Made by a program: the position numbers and the translations under genes. Positions 9,979 to 21,692 of a DNA stretch of 35,682 nucleotides are shown here, piece by piece. This DNA comes from Bremia lactucae. Taxonomy: Eukaryota > Oomycota > Peronosporomycetes > Peronosporales > Peronosporaceae. The DNA lies in NCBI RefSeq assembly GCF_004359215.1, contig NC_090627.1, positions 1,933,554-1,969,235 on the forward strand, given 5' to 3'. Under the pieces are notes generated by a model that worked only from the letters and a program-made list of their open reading frames with translations, was not told the DNA's origin and did no database searches. The number at the start of each line of letters is the position of its first letter. Within the stretch, counting starts at the first letter, position 1.

Positions 9979-10401
9979 ATCAATTGCTTTGGATTGCTCA
10001 GTCATGCACTGTCAAGAACGACCGGAGACTGCGTCTTTGTCTTTTGTCCGTATTGGCAAGTTGGCTGAATAAGTGTAGCTGAATAAATTGCTCTTACAAA
10101 GGGATGTAGCTAATTTAATACACGCTTTGTTCGACCCCTCTCCCATAATCTGGTGTATGAAACAAAGCAGCATAATAAATATGTCCACAAAATAGATACG
10201 TATCTAACACGTGGAATGACTAATACTTAGATTTGACCTCTTCTAATTCCAATTCGGCAAGATATTTAATGATTAAAAACAATGACGTCGTAATTTCACG
10301 AAACAGCTATTTTGGAAAAAAAACTTGATGATGCTTTTTATGTGAAACAAAACAAGTCATTACAAGACCGAATTCCACCACCTAAGACTCAACAGCTACG
10401 C
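9979..10401. other. Shared 3' region of ubiquitin-eL40 and RACK1
   Basis: Convergent 3' flanks of two highly expressed genes, 423 nt apart stop to stop. Several AATAAA-like sites occur (for example GAATAAATTG near 10081). No coding frame recognised. Confidence 0.45.
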
Positions 10402-11355
10402 TTAGTTCCCCACGGCCCACACACGGACAATACCATCCGTATAGCCTGAAAAGAGCACCGATCCATCAGCACTCCAGGCTAACGAGATGCAGTGCGGTGG
10501 CTGGGCGTACTTGCCCTTGGGTTCTTCAAGGTCTGGCTGCAAGTCATGCACCACATTCTTGGTTTCAAGGTCCCAGATCTTAATTCCCGACGTGGTCGCA
10601 GCACAGAGCCAATAGCGATTAGGAGAGAAAATCAACGCGTGAATGACGTCACCGGCCACCAAAGAATACAGACGCTTGCCTTCATTCAAGTCCCACAGAT
10701 TGGCCGTGCCATCCTTGCCACCCGACGCACAGATCGATCCATCAGGCGATACGGTAACCGTGTTCAAATATCCTTCATGCCCAAACAGGTTTGTACGAAG
10801 CTTGCAATTGCTGAGATTCCAAATCTTCACGACCTTGTCCCAGCCACACGAAACAATCAAAGGATTCGCAGTCGAGGGCGAAAATCGTACACACGAGACC
10901 CACTCCGTGTGGCCATCTTCAGTGATTGTGTATTTACACTCGCCGAGTGTATTCCAAAGCTTGACAGTCTTGTCGCGCGAGCTTGACACTATTTGGCGAT
11001 TGTCAGCGCTAAACGCTACGGATAGAACATCTTTCGAGTGGCCCACAAATCGGCGCGTGGTAATGCCCGTGTTAAGGTCCCATAAACGCAACGTGCCATC
11101 CCATGAACCCGAAAGCGCAAATTGGCCATCGGATGAGATCACAACGTCCTCGACGTAATGGGCGTGTCCCTGGAGACGACGGCGCGCAAACCCGTACTCT
11201 TCGCCGTCGTTCGAGAGCTGCCACACGAGCAGCGACTTGTCGCGCGAAGCAGTGAGAAGAAGATTCGGGTTCTCGCGGGTTGTCGCAATGGCGGTAACGG
11301 CTTTGCCATTGTGACCGTCAAGCTCGGCACGTGGGTAGATGCTAATTTCGGCCAT
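10402..11355 (-). CDS. RACK1: RACK1, WD40 scaffold of the 40S ribosome
   Basis: Seven-bladed beta-propeller that sits on the 40S head near the mRNA exit channel and docks signalling proteins such as PKC. From the Met at 11355 ([12 protein letters not shown]) it has 317 residues, the family's usual length; an upstream in-frame Met at 11379 is disfavoured. Seven WD repeats are visible, with GH-WD spacing intact: [80 protein letters not shown] and [12 protein letters not shown]. The strongly conserved [13 protein letters not shown] segment marks it as RACK1 rather than another WD protein. Single exon. Divergent from the LAMTOR3-like gene. Confidence 0.97.
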   Translation of the reverse strand: MAEISIYPRAELDGHNGKAVTAIATTRENPNLLLTASRDKSLLVWQLSNDGEEYGFARRRLQGHAHYVEDVVISSDGQFALSGSWDGTLRLWDLNTGITTRRFVGHSKDVLSVAFSADNRQIVSSSRDKTVKLWNTLGECKYTITEDGHTEWVSCVRFSPSTANPLIVSCGWDKVVKIWNLSNCKLRTNLFGHEGYLNTVTVSPDGSICASGGKDGTANLWDLNEGKRLYSLVAGDVIHALIFSPNRYWLCAATTSGIKIWDLETKNVVHDLQPDLEEPKGKYAQPPHCISLAWSADGSVLFSGYTDGIVRVWAVGN

Positions 11356-11678
11356 GGTGGGGGGTGAAGCGTTTTTCAAAATGCTTCATTAGTTAAACTG
11401 CCCCCCCCCAACCAGTCGACAGCGTCGGAGATGGTTGGATAAAAAAAACGATATACCTTTTCTCGTTATTTAAAGTTTAAGTATTTGCAGCGGTGCTGAT
11501 TGGTCATTACTATTGAAAAGTTCCGTTTGAAATTGCTTTGTTGATCAAATAATTTTGTAAAATAAAATTTATGTTTGAAATGCAAGTACTTCATGTTTCG
11601 TAGATAACATCGATAGGATGGAGACGACCACCACCGAGATGGTACCATGCCTGTGTGCTGCTGCGTCCAAGCGCTAAT
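11356..11678. promoter_or_regulatory. Divergent promoter region RACK1 / LAMTOR3-like
   Basis: 323 nt between two divergent starts. Contains a run of eight or more C at about 11401-11409 and CCAACC / GGTTGG arms around 11408-11438 that could form a long-loop stem. No clear TATA-Inr pair seen on either strand. Confidence 0.35.
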
Positions 11679-12279
11679 ATGTTTTACTTGATTGAATTGA
11701 AGAGTCCAATATTACATGAAAAGCTCAGCGGTGTATTACTCAGGTGCTTAATCCGTGCGTGGCTCTAATTCGTCGACTCTGACCTAACTTTTTTTTAATA
11801 GATACGACGCGCTGGAGGCCATCCTGGTGTGTACATCGGAAGGCGTCCCCCTGCTTAAAGGTGCCTTGGGAAAATTAATTTCTGTTACGTTCCTTAATGT
11901 ATATTTCGCTGTCACCACAGTGACTACGGAGGAGAAGGCAGAAGTGTCGTATGAGTACGCAGAGACGGTTTTGCCCGCAGTTTTTGCAGGAGCAGCAGAG
12001 CAGGTCAGTCTTTCGAGGATAAATTGTTTGAAAGCGGATACGAGTTTAGAATCATGAAATATGCTCTTGTAGGTCGGTAAGCTCAAGTTTGGTGCGGTGC
12101 AGACTGTGACTGCTTTCTTCGACGACGTTGTGCTTATTCACGTGAATTATGCGCCGCTTGTGATCACCCTCGTGGCACTAAACTCGCCCTATATTGGTGC
12201 ACTACATGTGTTGGCGAATGAGTTGCGTACTGCGCTTACCCCTCTCAAGAAATGCGTTGAAAGTGCGGATGTGCATTAG
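11679..12279 (+). CDS. LAMTOR3 (MP1)-like roadblock protein, four exons
   Basis: Roadblock/LC7-fold subunit of the late-endosomal Ragulator complex, which anchors Rag GTPases for TORC1 signalling and scaffolds MAPK. Exons: 11679-11743, 11802-11860, 11921-12003, 12073-12279; introns of 58, 60 and 69 nt with GT-AG ends and compatible phases. Joined frame is 138 codons (137 residues), close to the usual 124. Landmarks: LRYDALEAILVCTSEGVPLL near residues 21-41 (matches the family's helix 1 and first strand), LPAVFAGAAEQVGKLKFG, then ITLVALNSPYIGALHVLANE and LKKCVESADVH at the C-terminus. Exon 1 (MFYLIELKSP) was chosen because it alone supplies the two bases needed at the first acceptor; an upstream extension is possible. 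Confidence 0.8.
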
Positions 12280-12542
12280 TACATGCTTTAAATACACGAG
12301 CTGTAGATTTCAGCAAAGCAATTAATTTAAGAAATTGCTGCGGACAAACCCAATTTATGCTACGGACACACTAAAATATAATTTTGTCTTCAGGCGTAAT
12401 TTTAGATAAAAACGAAACAACTGTTTTTTTAAACCTCATTTCAATCGACATGTGTAGAATCAGGTACATTCGGCAAGCAGAACGAAGCAAATTGTTCTAT
12501 CTCGGCCAAGCGTGAGAAAACATCTCTTGTCACCCAAGCATT
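12280..12542. other. Spacer after LAMTOR3-like gene
   Basis: AT-rich 3' flank, no coding frame recognised; it runs into the assembly gap. Confidence 0.4.
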
Positions 12543-12642
12543 NNNNNNNNNNNNNNNNNNNNNNNNNNNNNNNNNNNNNNNNNNNNNNNNNNNNNNNNNN
12601 NNNNNNNNNNNNNNNNNNNNNNNNNNNNNNNNNNNNNNNNNN
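12543..12642. other. Assembly gap, 100 N
   Basis: Exactly 100 N, a conventional placeholder of unknown true length. It separates the gene island from the retrotransposon block. Confidence 0.99.
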
Positions 12643-12876
12643 CATAAGGCGTAGTTTTATTGACCACTGCTAAACAGGCAGGGTCACTCGGGAAAGTATT
12701 TGTCTTTGAGATGATACCCTCATGTATCATCGTCATATTGACGAAACTATGTCCCTCTTTTGCACCGAGCATAGTGAGGGGCCCTCCCCTAGTAAGACTA
12801 GGGCTGCGCGCAAACGAGACTGGCGTCCGAGGATGGCGCAGTTCGTTATGCCTGTGATCGATGTCCTACATGGTAT
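12643..12876. other. Unassigned sequence next to gap
   Basis: On the minus strand an open stretch reads MLGAKEGHSFVNMTM and SDPACLAVVNKTTPY into the gap. I do not recognise it. It adjoins the truncated integrase of element A but is not the expected continuation of that integrase, so it is probably a different decayed repeat. Confidence 0.3.
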
Positions 12877-15240
12877 TTAATGCATTATTTTGCTCAGTCT
12901 GTCTACAAAGACGACTAGCCCTGTCCGACCCTTATGATCGGGCGGCATGCCAAACATGAAGTCCAGACTTACTGACTTCCAACAGTTGGTTGGAATCGGT
13001 AGCGGCTTCAGTGGCGCACCGCTGGACGGTGCAGGCTTAATGCGCTGACACTGTTCGCAAGAGCGAATATAGTTGACCACCCATCTATATAGTTGTGGCC
13101 ACCAAAATTCCTTTGACACTCGTAAGAATGTCTTTTCACGGCCCAGATTTCCACTGTATGGCGCATCATGGATCTCATGAAGGATCATCAGCTTGAGTAA
13201 TGAGGCACATAGAATCTCAAGGGATCACAAGGTGACAGCTGATGCCATAACAGGCCATTGCTGTAGCTAAAGCGATTTAGCTTGGCTTTCTCGTGCGACG
13301 GAAGGGAATTCTTTTGTCCAACAAAGTGATTCAACAGCAGGCGACAATGGTCGTCCTGACTGTAGCTCTCTTTTACTTCAGAAACTGATGAGCTCGTCAC
13401 GTGGTATGCTTTCATGGCTGCCAACGTTGACGGCTGAAATTGTGCTTTCGCACTAGACACACTTTCCTGGCGTCTAATATCGAAGTCTGGTCTGCGCGAT
13501 AAATCGTGAGCCAAGACACACGGCTAACCCGGCTTGTATTTAACTTTATTTTTAAATTCAGAGAAGAATGTAAGCCATCTTGCCATTCTAGGTGAGAGGT
13601 GCGGTGAGTTTATTGCGGTCCGCAGTGATGCGTGTTCCGTACAAACCACAAATGGTTCGGTGCCCAATAAGCGCACACGAAACTTGATAAGAGCATACCT
13701 CATTGAAAGTAGCCTCTATAAGAGATTGCTTCACTAATGGGAGACCATCATCTTGTTCTTTTAACTAAACCCATACTGCGTCCTTTTTAAGGAGCTCAGA
13801 TAATGGTTTAGTTTCCTCAGCATAATTCTTGCTATCTTTATGCTAGTAATTAGCGAGTTTGAGGAAATGGCGAGAATCCTTCACATGCCGCGGCATTGGC
13901 CATTCGTTTACTGAAATTACCTTGTCTGGGTCTGTTCGTACATCATGTGTATCTACGATGCAGCCCAGCACAAGTATCTCGGGGACCGCTATGAAGCACA
14001 TTTGCAAGTTGACGTACAATCGGGTGTCCTTTAAAGTCTGCAACACAGCGTCCAAAATGACGCTTGTGCGAATCTATTGCGCTCAGCCCGTCCTCGACCC
14101 TACTACGCACGAATACATCGTCAAAGTAATGGAGCGCGTAGGCACAATGCTGACGCATCAGGTGAGCCACCATCCGGTCGAATGTCGCTTGTGCGTTTTC
14201 AAACCTTGGGGCATTACAAGCCACTCCCAAAGCATACCGATTCATCAATATAATCGACTTGTTCTTTCTGCAACGGCCGTTGCCTGGTCACACAATACTT
14301 GGTGCCAGGTTCGAGATCTATTTCGTGTCCAATGCCCCTATTTGCTAATAGGCGGCTCTACACTTCTTTTGGGAACACATCGCAATGTTTCTACAGATTC
14401 TCAAATGACGAACTGTCTCTTAAGGCATCCCAGCCTTGAGCAGCGAATCTTTATTTTTGTCCGTTTCTAGGACGCTCTCGTCCATTGTGGACAATGAGCA
14501 ACAGTCCACCAAGTGATCTTCTGGAACTGGTGTGACTATTTTGTGGATCTTTCCTTCCCTTAACTCGGTTAGGAACAGATCCCACAACATCTCCGGAAGT
14601 TTTACTATCTCCTCGGCAGATTCTAAGACTTGCCAGAGTACCTCAACTGAGGATGCCTCCACAATTTCGTCTTTGACGGCCTCGAACACCTCGTTTGAAG
14701 GCCCGTCCTCTTTATTAGAGACTGATCGAAAGGTCACTCGTTTAGACATGCCTTTAATCGTCCTAATCTGTCGGGTACTCGTTCTTCGAGTCACCACGGC
14801 CTTTTTCTGGGAAGCGGGTGCCGTTGCTCTCCTGTCTAACGCACCCCTTCCAGCCGCACCAGGCTCTAGGCACTGTGCCGGTTTATACGACGCTTGACTT
14901 CCTGTCAGCTCGCCGTCTACTTCCACAGACGCTTGGCTTTGTGCAGGACATTCGGACGCATGACGACTTGTCATTGCCCTTTCCACTACCCTATATCTCA
15001 ACAAGCTGGGTAGGAATTGGTAACGTTTGACATCCCGTCAACGCACCCTCAACTGTGTTCGACACGACATTAGCTGCATACACCTCCCGCAGGAGCACAT
15101 CCTTTCCGGTGTTCTGCGTAAAGCTCGCAACTGTGCGTACTGTGCGTGTACACCAGTCTATCCGTGGTTAATGTTTTGCCAACCATGGCATGCTTAGGAT
15201 GAGTCCATACGGACCCTCCCTACCTAGCACTGTGAACTTA
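12877..15240 (-). mobile_element. Ty3/gypsy pol fragment (element A)
   Basis: Decayed pol read right to left, a different lineage from B-D2. Protease remnant about 15240-15130 (SMPWLAKH followed by RIDWCTRTVRT). The linker at 15004-14420 is still one open frame of 194 codons (KRVTFRSVSNKED, LWDLFLTELREGKIHK). RT at about 14360-13843 has HEIDLEPGTKYCV, then a deletion, then LHYFDDVFVRSR with an intact FDD, and LGCIVDTHDVRTDPDK. RNase H remnant at about 13840-13534 (KKDAVWVQLKEQ) continues to AHDLSRRPDF at 13514. Integrase at 13188-12877 has GREKTFLRVSKEFWWPQLY, CEQC and the first catalytic Asp in SLDFMFGMPPD; the second zinc His is replaced by Asn (YSGNLG). A frameshift lies near 13188. Ends at 12877 inside the integrase core. 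Confidence 0.85.
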
Positions 15241-16068
15241 CGTATAAATTGCATCGGTTGTCACGTGAGACATGACTTCCATGCCTCACTTGGGGTGATC
15301 CCTGTCCGTGTTTTTTTGACAACTCGAAGAGGGTAAAAGGGGATGTATATTCCTTTTCTTCGCCCTGAGGAAGGGCTCACATCTCTATTGAGATGCGTGA
15401 TGCGATTGACGTTTTGCAATCGATTTACTTGCGCCAGCTACTGCCACAGGCTCTCGGCTCTGTGCAGGACATTCGAACGCATGACTAATTGTCATCGTCC
15501 TATTCACTACCTCAGTCTCCAAGAGCTGGGTAGGAATTGGTGACGTTTGACATCCCGTCAACGCATTATGAATTTTGAAACACTTTTTTTTACACCCTCA
15601 ACTGTGTTCGACACGACATCAGTTGCATAGGCCTCTCGCAGGAGCACATCCTTTCCGGTGTCCTGCGTAGAGTTCGCAAAGGGGCGCGTGTTTTCAGATG
15701 GCCCTTTTGAACATCGGATGGGTCTCGTCATACTGACGGATGAGGCCCTCCATGTCAGCAACCAGCTGGGAGCGAGGCTCTCAGCTGTCATGTGAAGGCG
15801 GATAACCACGCCAGCGAACAAGATAACTCGTTCGCTGCCCCTTCACATCACGGTGGCTCTGAATATGTTGCACAAGGAAACGTTGATTACCGTGGGAATC
15901 CACCAATGGTTGTGGTGGAGGAGGGAAAATTAGATCCAAACCGTGTGTCAGATCTAATGTCGAGGATCGACAAAATCGATCACTTCCTCCATGATTTGGA
16001 GGAAGGACTTGACCACGAGCGCGGCAAGCGTCGCTCGTTGGAGCAGCCGGTGCAGGCTCACCAAATGC
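15240..16068 (-). mobile_element. Chromodomain end of element B, with inserted piece
   Basis: Reverse-strand copy of the stretch at about 25290-25860 of element C: the region after the integrase C-terminus, chromodomain, and start of the 3' region. The chromodomain part is at about 15690-15870 (read on the minus strand). The strand opposite to pol (+) carries the end of the antisense frame at 15244-15430 (KLHRLSRET, CPCFFDNSKRVKGD, FLRPEEGLTSLLRCV). The copy is interrupted at 15437-15680 by sequence belonging to element A. At 16068 it joins RNase H directly, so the whole integrase is deleted. Confidence 0.75.
15437..15680 (-). repeat. Piece of element A inserted in element B
   Basis: About 244 nt that match 14920-15130 of element A closely (the same order TTGTGCAGGACATTCG-type start, GGTAGGAATTGGT, GACATCCCGTCAACGCA, CTCAACTGTGTTCGACACGAC, GGAGCACATCCTTTCCGGTG). 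Both flanks continue the chromovirus homology of C at 25655-25675 without loss, so this is an insertion, not a deletion join. Confidence 0.75.
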
Positions 16069-18640
16069 GAAAGAGCATCAGCGACGACGTAAAGTCGTCC
16101 TGGATTAGAATTCACGGAAAAGTTATACTCCACGAAGAAAGACAACCATCTCGCTATTCTTTGCTAGAGGTGTGGCTTGTTTACGTCCGTGCATGAAGAC
16201 GCATGGTCCGTACAATGAATGGCCTATCTCTCAAGAGATAGACCCCAAAACCTAGCCAGTGTGTATTTTTTTTTTTCATGGCAAGGAGTTCCCTGTCATG
16301 CACTGGATAGTTGAGTTGAGCTGGTTGAAGCTGACGCGATTGATAACAGACGACGCACTCTGCGCAGTCTGTGCCATATTCCCTAAACACACAGCCGATT
16401 GCAAAATCGCTGTCATCAGAGACCACATGAAGAAGTCGGTAACGGGCAACAGTCGCAAGGATTGGCGAGTGCATCAAGCTTTACTTGTTACCTCCGAAGG
16501 AACGCTGACAATCAGCATTCCATGACCACTTTACATTTTTCCTTTACAAAGAAGAAAGATGTACTGTCAGCTCTGCATAATTGCATGAGTACTTGTGCAG
16601 GTACGCCGCTAGACCGAGAAATTTTCTAAGCCCCTTTATATCGACTGACACAGGCTAATCGGTGATCGCCTTGATCTTTCCAGGATCCGGGCAAACACCG
16701 CGTTTACCCACAATGCACCCATGAAGTGGTATTTTGCTTGCAGCAAATATTCACTTCTTGAAATTTGCATAAAACTTGTGCTTACGCATAAGTGTAAGAA
16801 CATTTTGGACGTTTGTACGATGTGCTTCAAAATCCGACTTTCCATTCATGGCTCTGCTATGAATGAAGACGTCATCATAATAGCTCAGTGTCAAATCCCG
16901 CACCGATCTTGACAGATTTATTACACATCTGTTAAATGTTGTAAAGGCATTACTAAGTCCCTGTGACATGACTATCCACTCCCATAGCATACCGCTTGGA
17001 GTGCTTACTGCTGTGAACGGAATATCTTGTTCATGCTTAAGGATCTGATAGAATCCATCCATCAGATCCATTGACGAAAAGAGAGTACTCATTAGCATGC
17101 CATCAATGATTACGTCTTTTTGTGGTATTCGGCGTTTGAGCCGGTACCGTTGCAGCATTCAACTATTGAATGCACGCACAATCCGCCATTTTCCTGCTGC
17201 TTAACGGACACAGAAGGTCGGTGTGCTATGTAACTAAGTTGATTCCCTCACATGGTCCGCTGCTAAGCGATCGGTAAAGATTTTATCGAACGCTGTTGCT
17301 TGTTCACGAGGCAATGGCCATTGCTTCATATGACAGTATTTTGAACCTGAGAGTAGGTCAATATCGTGTTGAGTGCATTTAACCTTAGGCAAATCGCACG
17401 GTACGGATTCCAGAAATACATCCTTAGATTCGATTAGATATTATATAAAGTATTTGTATTCAAGGACTCCCAGGATTTAGACGTGTAACGTTCCGTTCGA
17501 GTCTCCTCATCGAGGAAACTTTTTCCATTGATGAGCTGCTGAGAACCCGTTCGTTCTCAGGAAATACTATTGCCAACCGAATTTCGACGAAGTTGTCATC
17601 TGTGACAAGTACGCAGATCTGCTTGACTTTGCCACTACGAAGATCACGCAAGAACCATTTCGGCTCTAGCGTCGGCAATTCAGTTATCTCCGAAGTTAAC
17701 TTCGGAGGCGCTATTTGATCAAGTGTGTAAGCTATACTAAGACATTTATTGTCTCAATTTCCTTTTTGGAACTTATTTCCAAAGGTATATGGGAGCCTTT
17801 GACCACAGTATTCCGGGGACGTATTTTCACAGATTTTGTTTGAGGATTACAATCGCCAACTTCCTCTAACTGTGGTTGCACTACAACAGCGAGATCCTCC
17901 ACGATGGAATCTTCAGTCGATCTAGGAATTTCGCACTGCCTCTTATAGACAGGCGTTTCAAATTTTCTTCGATGTTGCTTTTCAAGCAAGCATCATTGTT
18001 TCGTACCACTCAACTTATTCGTGTGGTCGAACTTCGACGCTGCCTCTGCTCGTCCACAGCCGTCGGTAAATATGTCTACGTCACAATGGTGGACCTTCGA
18101 CGCTGCATGTGCTTGTGCACAGCCGTCGGAATCGATCTCTACAATAAGTTGGGTATTCACACTGAGGTGTTGTGCAGTCATGCTAACAAACGAAGGCTAA
18201 ATCAGGCCATCACACTCACTCGTTGGACATCCCACGCTTGTGGACGCTCCAAGGCGTTCATCAGTTGGCCATTTGATGAACAAACGACAGGCATCTTCAC
18301 GGCTTGATGCTGCCAATTTATACATACCTCGTACTTTCTGAGCCATGGTAATTCAAGGATGACATCAAATTTATCATACAAATCTAGTACGATCAAATCA
18401 TCATCGTACTGTTTACCCTTTAACGTGTATTAGATACCAACTACACAATTCTTAGCCGTTACAGATGCGCCTGTTGCTAGGCGCACTGTCACCCTCGTTA
18501 GAGGAATATCGCACTTAATAAATTTGAGCCTGCGATCGTTTAGCGATTGGCGTCTAATAATTTTTTTTGACGCCCCACAATTGACTAAGGACTAAGTGGC
18601 ATCTTATTTGACAATTTTATTTTCAGAATGATGAGATTAA
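16069..18640 (-). mobile_element. Chromovirus pol of element B (protease to RNase H)
   Basis: Read right to left. Protease remnant at about 18560-18200 (MIVLDLYDKFDVILELPWL); the active-site end is damaged. Linker at 18190-17460 (DLRSGKVKQICVLVTDD, ENERVLSSSSM). RT at about 17158-16636: SSMDLMDGFYQIL, QGLSNAFTTFNRCV, SYYDDVFIHSRAM with both aspartates kept, then frameshift and VTLCQSI. RNase H at 16520-16075: VSDDSDFAIGCVF, VVCYQSRQLQPAQLNYPVHD, RELLAMKK, VYLLRDRPFIV. RNase H start has SDDSD where others have CDASD. Multiple frameshifts; inactive. Confidence 0.85.
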
Positions 18641-19908
18641 TCTCATCCCTTGGGGAAATTACAGACTGTTTGTGTGTTAGGAGCAACCTTCGTCAAAACA
18701 CCTGCGGATTCTTTTGACATTGCTGGATCAGTAGGGAGCTCCGCACCTACTGATCCCAACCGTTTTAGACGATCCGCGTCGCCGGCGCAATTTTGCAACA
18801 GTGCCAGAGCCGCGTCCCCCGCTGCTCGTAGCGAGAGGGCGGTCTTTTCGCACAGCGTTTTTAGGCACTGGCCGTGGCCTACACTCATTTGCGCATGTGG
18901 CCCGTCTTTTGACAACGATTACTTTTTTGTATTTTGTTGTGACTTGAAGAGCGAAGTTTCTCACTCTCCACATACGAGACGTCCATGGGTTCTGGACCTC
19001 CGTTTCCTTGTCGTCTCGGAGGACGATAAGCTCTAGAATGGACGAAAGCCTGTTTCAGGATGATGTCTTTCTGTTCCGCTTTAGAGGTCGGCTCTCATTC
19101 TAGCCGGAGCAGGTGGGTTTTAACAGCTCCGTCTGCAAGACCTAAAATAAACTCAGTGACCTGTGTTTGTTCATCAATTGGATGACTCACGATATAACTG
19201 ACCAGGTAACGTGTATGTTGGCAAAAATGTGAATGTCACGCTTGCCCTGCTTCAAATCCAGGAGCTCGGCTCGAGCCCTGTATTCGGCACATGGCGGTTC
19301 TAATATTTGTCTGAGCAGGGTCTTAAAGACCTCATACGACATAAAGACTAATGGGTCGTTAAGTTTGAGCCCCAAGGCCCAATATTTGGCTCGTCCGGCT
19401 AATGTTGACACGCCAAATTTCACTCTCGTCGCATCATCATGATACAGCGAGCATATATGGCGTCGTCTTACTTGACAAACCATCTCAAGAGGAAGCCGCC
19501 TTCGACTGCCTTAAACTTAAAGATCTCGGCTTTAAAGCTTTCGGGTCGACGCGGAAGCGCCGACCCACTAGCAGCATTTACATGCTGCTGTCTCAACAAT
19601 TCCATCTGTTGAGCATCCTGTTCGCTCAACACATCCGCGTGTTGAGAGCCTTGCTGGTAAAGTAAGGCTACTTTCTCTCGGGACCCGTCGAGTTCGTGCT
19701 GAATGAACTCGGCTATAGCCGCATGCTGTCCATCCCTTCCCAAAGTGGTACAGCATGGCGCCAACGGCTGGCTTGTCTACGACCGAACTCATTCGTTCGA
19801 CCGCTCTCCATTCAAGGTCGTTCAACTAAGAAAACTCTTTACGCGTGACGTGATAGCCATCTTGAGGGGCTGGAAAAATCTCCCTACTTCTTCATCGAAC
19901 ATGTCCAT
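18641..19908 (-). pseudogene. gag of element B (decayed)
   Basis: Retrotransposon gag read right to left from an ATG at 19908 (MDMFDEEVGR), parallel to the gag of C. An early frame break lies before ERMSSVVDKPAV. The capsid part is visible at 19483-19187 (LAGRAKYWALGLKLNDPLVF, LEPPCAEYRARAELLDLKQG). The CCHC knuckle near 18900 is corrupted (RATCANECRPRPVPK). The gag/protease boundary hairpin is intact (18725-18756, 11-bp arms GGATCAGTAGG / CCTACTGATCC). Confidence 0.75.
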
Positions 19909-19962
19909 GTTGGATGGAACGTGCGTAGGTCGTTGAAAAGACTACGAAGTGCTACTAGGTAT

Positions 19963-20118
19963 AATGGGGCACCTTTCACTAGTACTGGTAAGTACTAGCT
20001 ACCTTACACTGATTACAGTGAAGGTGAGGTGTCTCGAAATTTCAGGCACACGAAGGCAAAGAGGATGGTTTCTACGAAGCTAATGGTATTTAGCTTCTTA
20101 TGAGGCCTAAGCGTAAAG
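19963..20118 (-). repeat. LTR fragment of element B
   Basis: The minus strand ends GGTGCCCCATTATA directly before the primer-site region and matches the LTR at 33331-33781 over AAGAAGC..ACCATTAGCTTCGT and CTCACCTT..CTGTAATCAGT. Only the 3' part of the LTR is left; the outer part is replaced by the copia fragment. Confidence 0.6.
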
Positions 20119-20129
20119 TTGGCTTCTGA

Positions 20130-21420
20130 GAGCTGGTATGCAGCCTTATTTCCTTCCAGCACTTCTATCTCTTCATGCATGACTATCTTTCATCCTTCTT
20201 GCTTGCTGCTGCGCAACGCTTCGCAATAGTTCGGGATCGCTCTCACATACGTGAGCTACGACGCTATCTTCATGGCCTTGCTGCTCCTGAGTACCAAAAG
20301 ACTGCATCTATTGCGTTGCGTACTGCGTCACCTAGACCTGTCGAACTCGTAACATCTGATTGGCCGCCGAACTCAAGAGCTCTCTGTAGCTGACTATATT
20401 GCATATCGTTCAGAGTTTCGATGTCCTTCACGTGTTGCGTGACCACAAATTGTTCTCCTTTTGCAGAAATACCCTGTAGTCCTTGGTTTCGTCGCTGCGT
20501 CCGATGATAACGCCGACTTGAGACCTCTTTGCGAGCAAATTCTTTCGCGGGTTGCGTTATACAAACTATATAGATTCAAAACCTGCAATTTCACACACAA
20601 AATCAGGAGCACGCTTCTTGAGTAACTCCATCGGAGATGCTCGCTTTTCGTAAGCGCTTGTTGGGCTGCGATTGAGAATGTATGAAGCATACTCAACCGC
20701 ATAACCCCAGAACTACAAAGGGTTGTCGACTTGCAAATATCATCGAGCGAGCCCTGTTAGGTACTGTCGGGTGGATTCGCTCAGCTTTTCCATTCGAGGC
20801 TTGATTTCTCGTTTCACTGACTTGTCTTGAAACAGCTGTAGGCTTGCAAGAACGGGCAACGTTCTTATACTCGTCTCCGTCATCTATCCATGGCACATGG
20901 AGGCGACAGCCGAACTGACGCTAAGAAAATACCATAAAATGCTAGAATTTCTTCGCCGGTTAATGCTTGGTCTTGGTGAGAAATACGGGACATAAATTTG
21001 ACTCATGATCCACCAATTTAAGTACCGATTTCCGAGTCGGTCCCTTAGTCATCGGACCCTTAAGATTCGAGCATATGACAGTCGATCGGCGAATGAGCAC
21101 ACGTGTCCTTGTGCGACTGCACATTCTTCGTTTGCTTCTCTTCAGCGCATGACATGTTGAATGGTCCGTTATTTTGATGCCAGACGCTGGATCTCTTGCC
21201 ATCCACCCAGCCGCATCGTAAGCCGAATGACCTAGGCGCTGGTGGAAGTATACAGTGATCTACTCTGAATGTTTTTGGCCGACTCGTCCGATATTTCATT
21301 TGTAACCATCGCCGTAAAACGTAGCATGCTAATGGCCATTCCGACCATCAGGACTGGGTGTACAGAATCGCCACCAAGTAACCCAACCTTTACCATACCG
21401 GCCATTTAGCGACAACAGTT
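20130..21420 (-). mobile_element. Ty1/copia integrase fragment
   Basis: Different superfamily from its neighbours, read right to left. GAG-pre-integrase part at about 21260-21060 (RLGHSAYDAAGWMA, then CAEEKQTKNVQ). End of the integrase core at 20896-20693 (SNGKAERIHPTV, RARSMIFASR). C-terminal part at 20690-20395 (ASYILNRSPTSAYEKR, QVGVIIGRSDETKDYRVF). The order of motifs is that of copia pol. Several stops and indels; no RT or LTR of its own was found. Confidence 0.8.
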
Positions 21421-21692
21421 GCCGAGCGTTATCGGCGTGTCACGGTTGCAAAAAAGCCGGTTCACATATATTGGGACTGCTCCAAAGCACAAGCGTGCTG
21501 GAGTAAACTTATCAAACACTGGACCGGTGAACGGGACGTGGGGCCCTTTTAGAACGCGAAGCTTCCTCAAGAGTGTGAATCGTCATGTATTACACCATAA
21601 TACAGTTTTACTTTTTCTCTATTCTAAAAGCCTTAGAACTAATCTTTGGTAGCTAAGACTACTTAGCTAGCTGTAATTTCCCCTGCACGTCG
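21421..21692 (+). repeat. Unassigned repeat with LTR remnant
   Basis: Positions about 21597-21625 (ATACAGTTTTACTTTTTCT, ATTCT) match 33628-33655 inside the LTR at 33331, so part of this stretch is an LTR scrap on the + strand. The rest is not identified. Confidence 0.4.

Noticed and set aside
10492..11158. Long plus-strand frames across RACK1
   Set aside because: Antisense shadows of a strongly conserved single-exon gene.
20175..20393. Plus-strand open frame of 72 codons
   Set aside because: Shadow of the minus-strand copia fragment; no protein-like motif.
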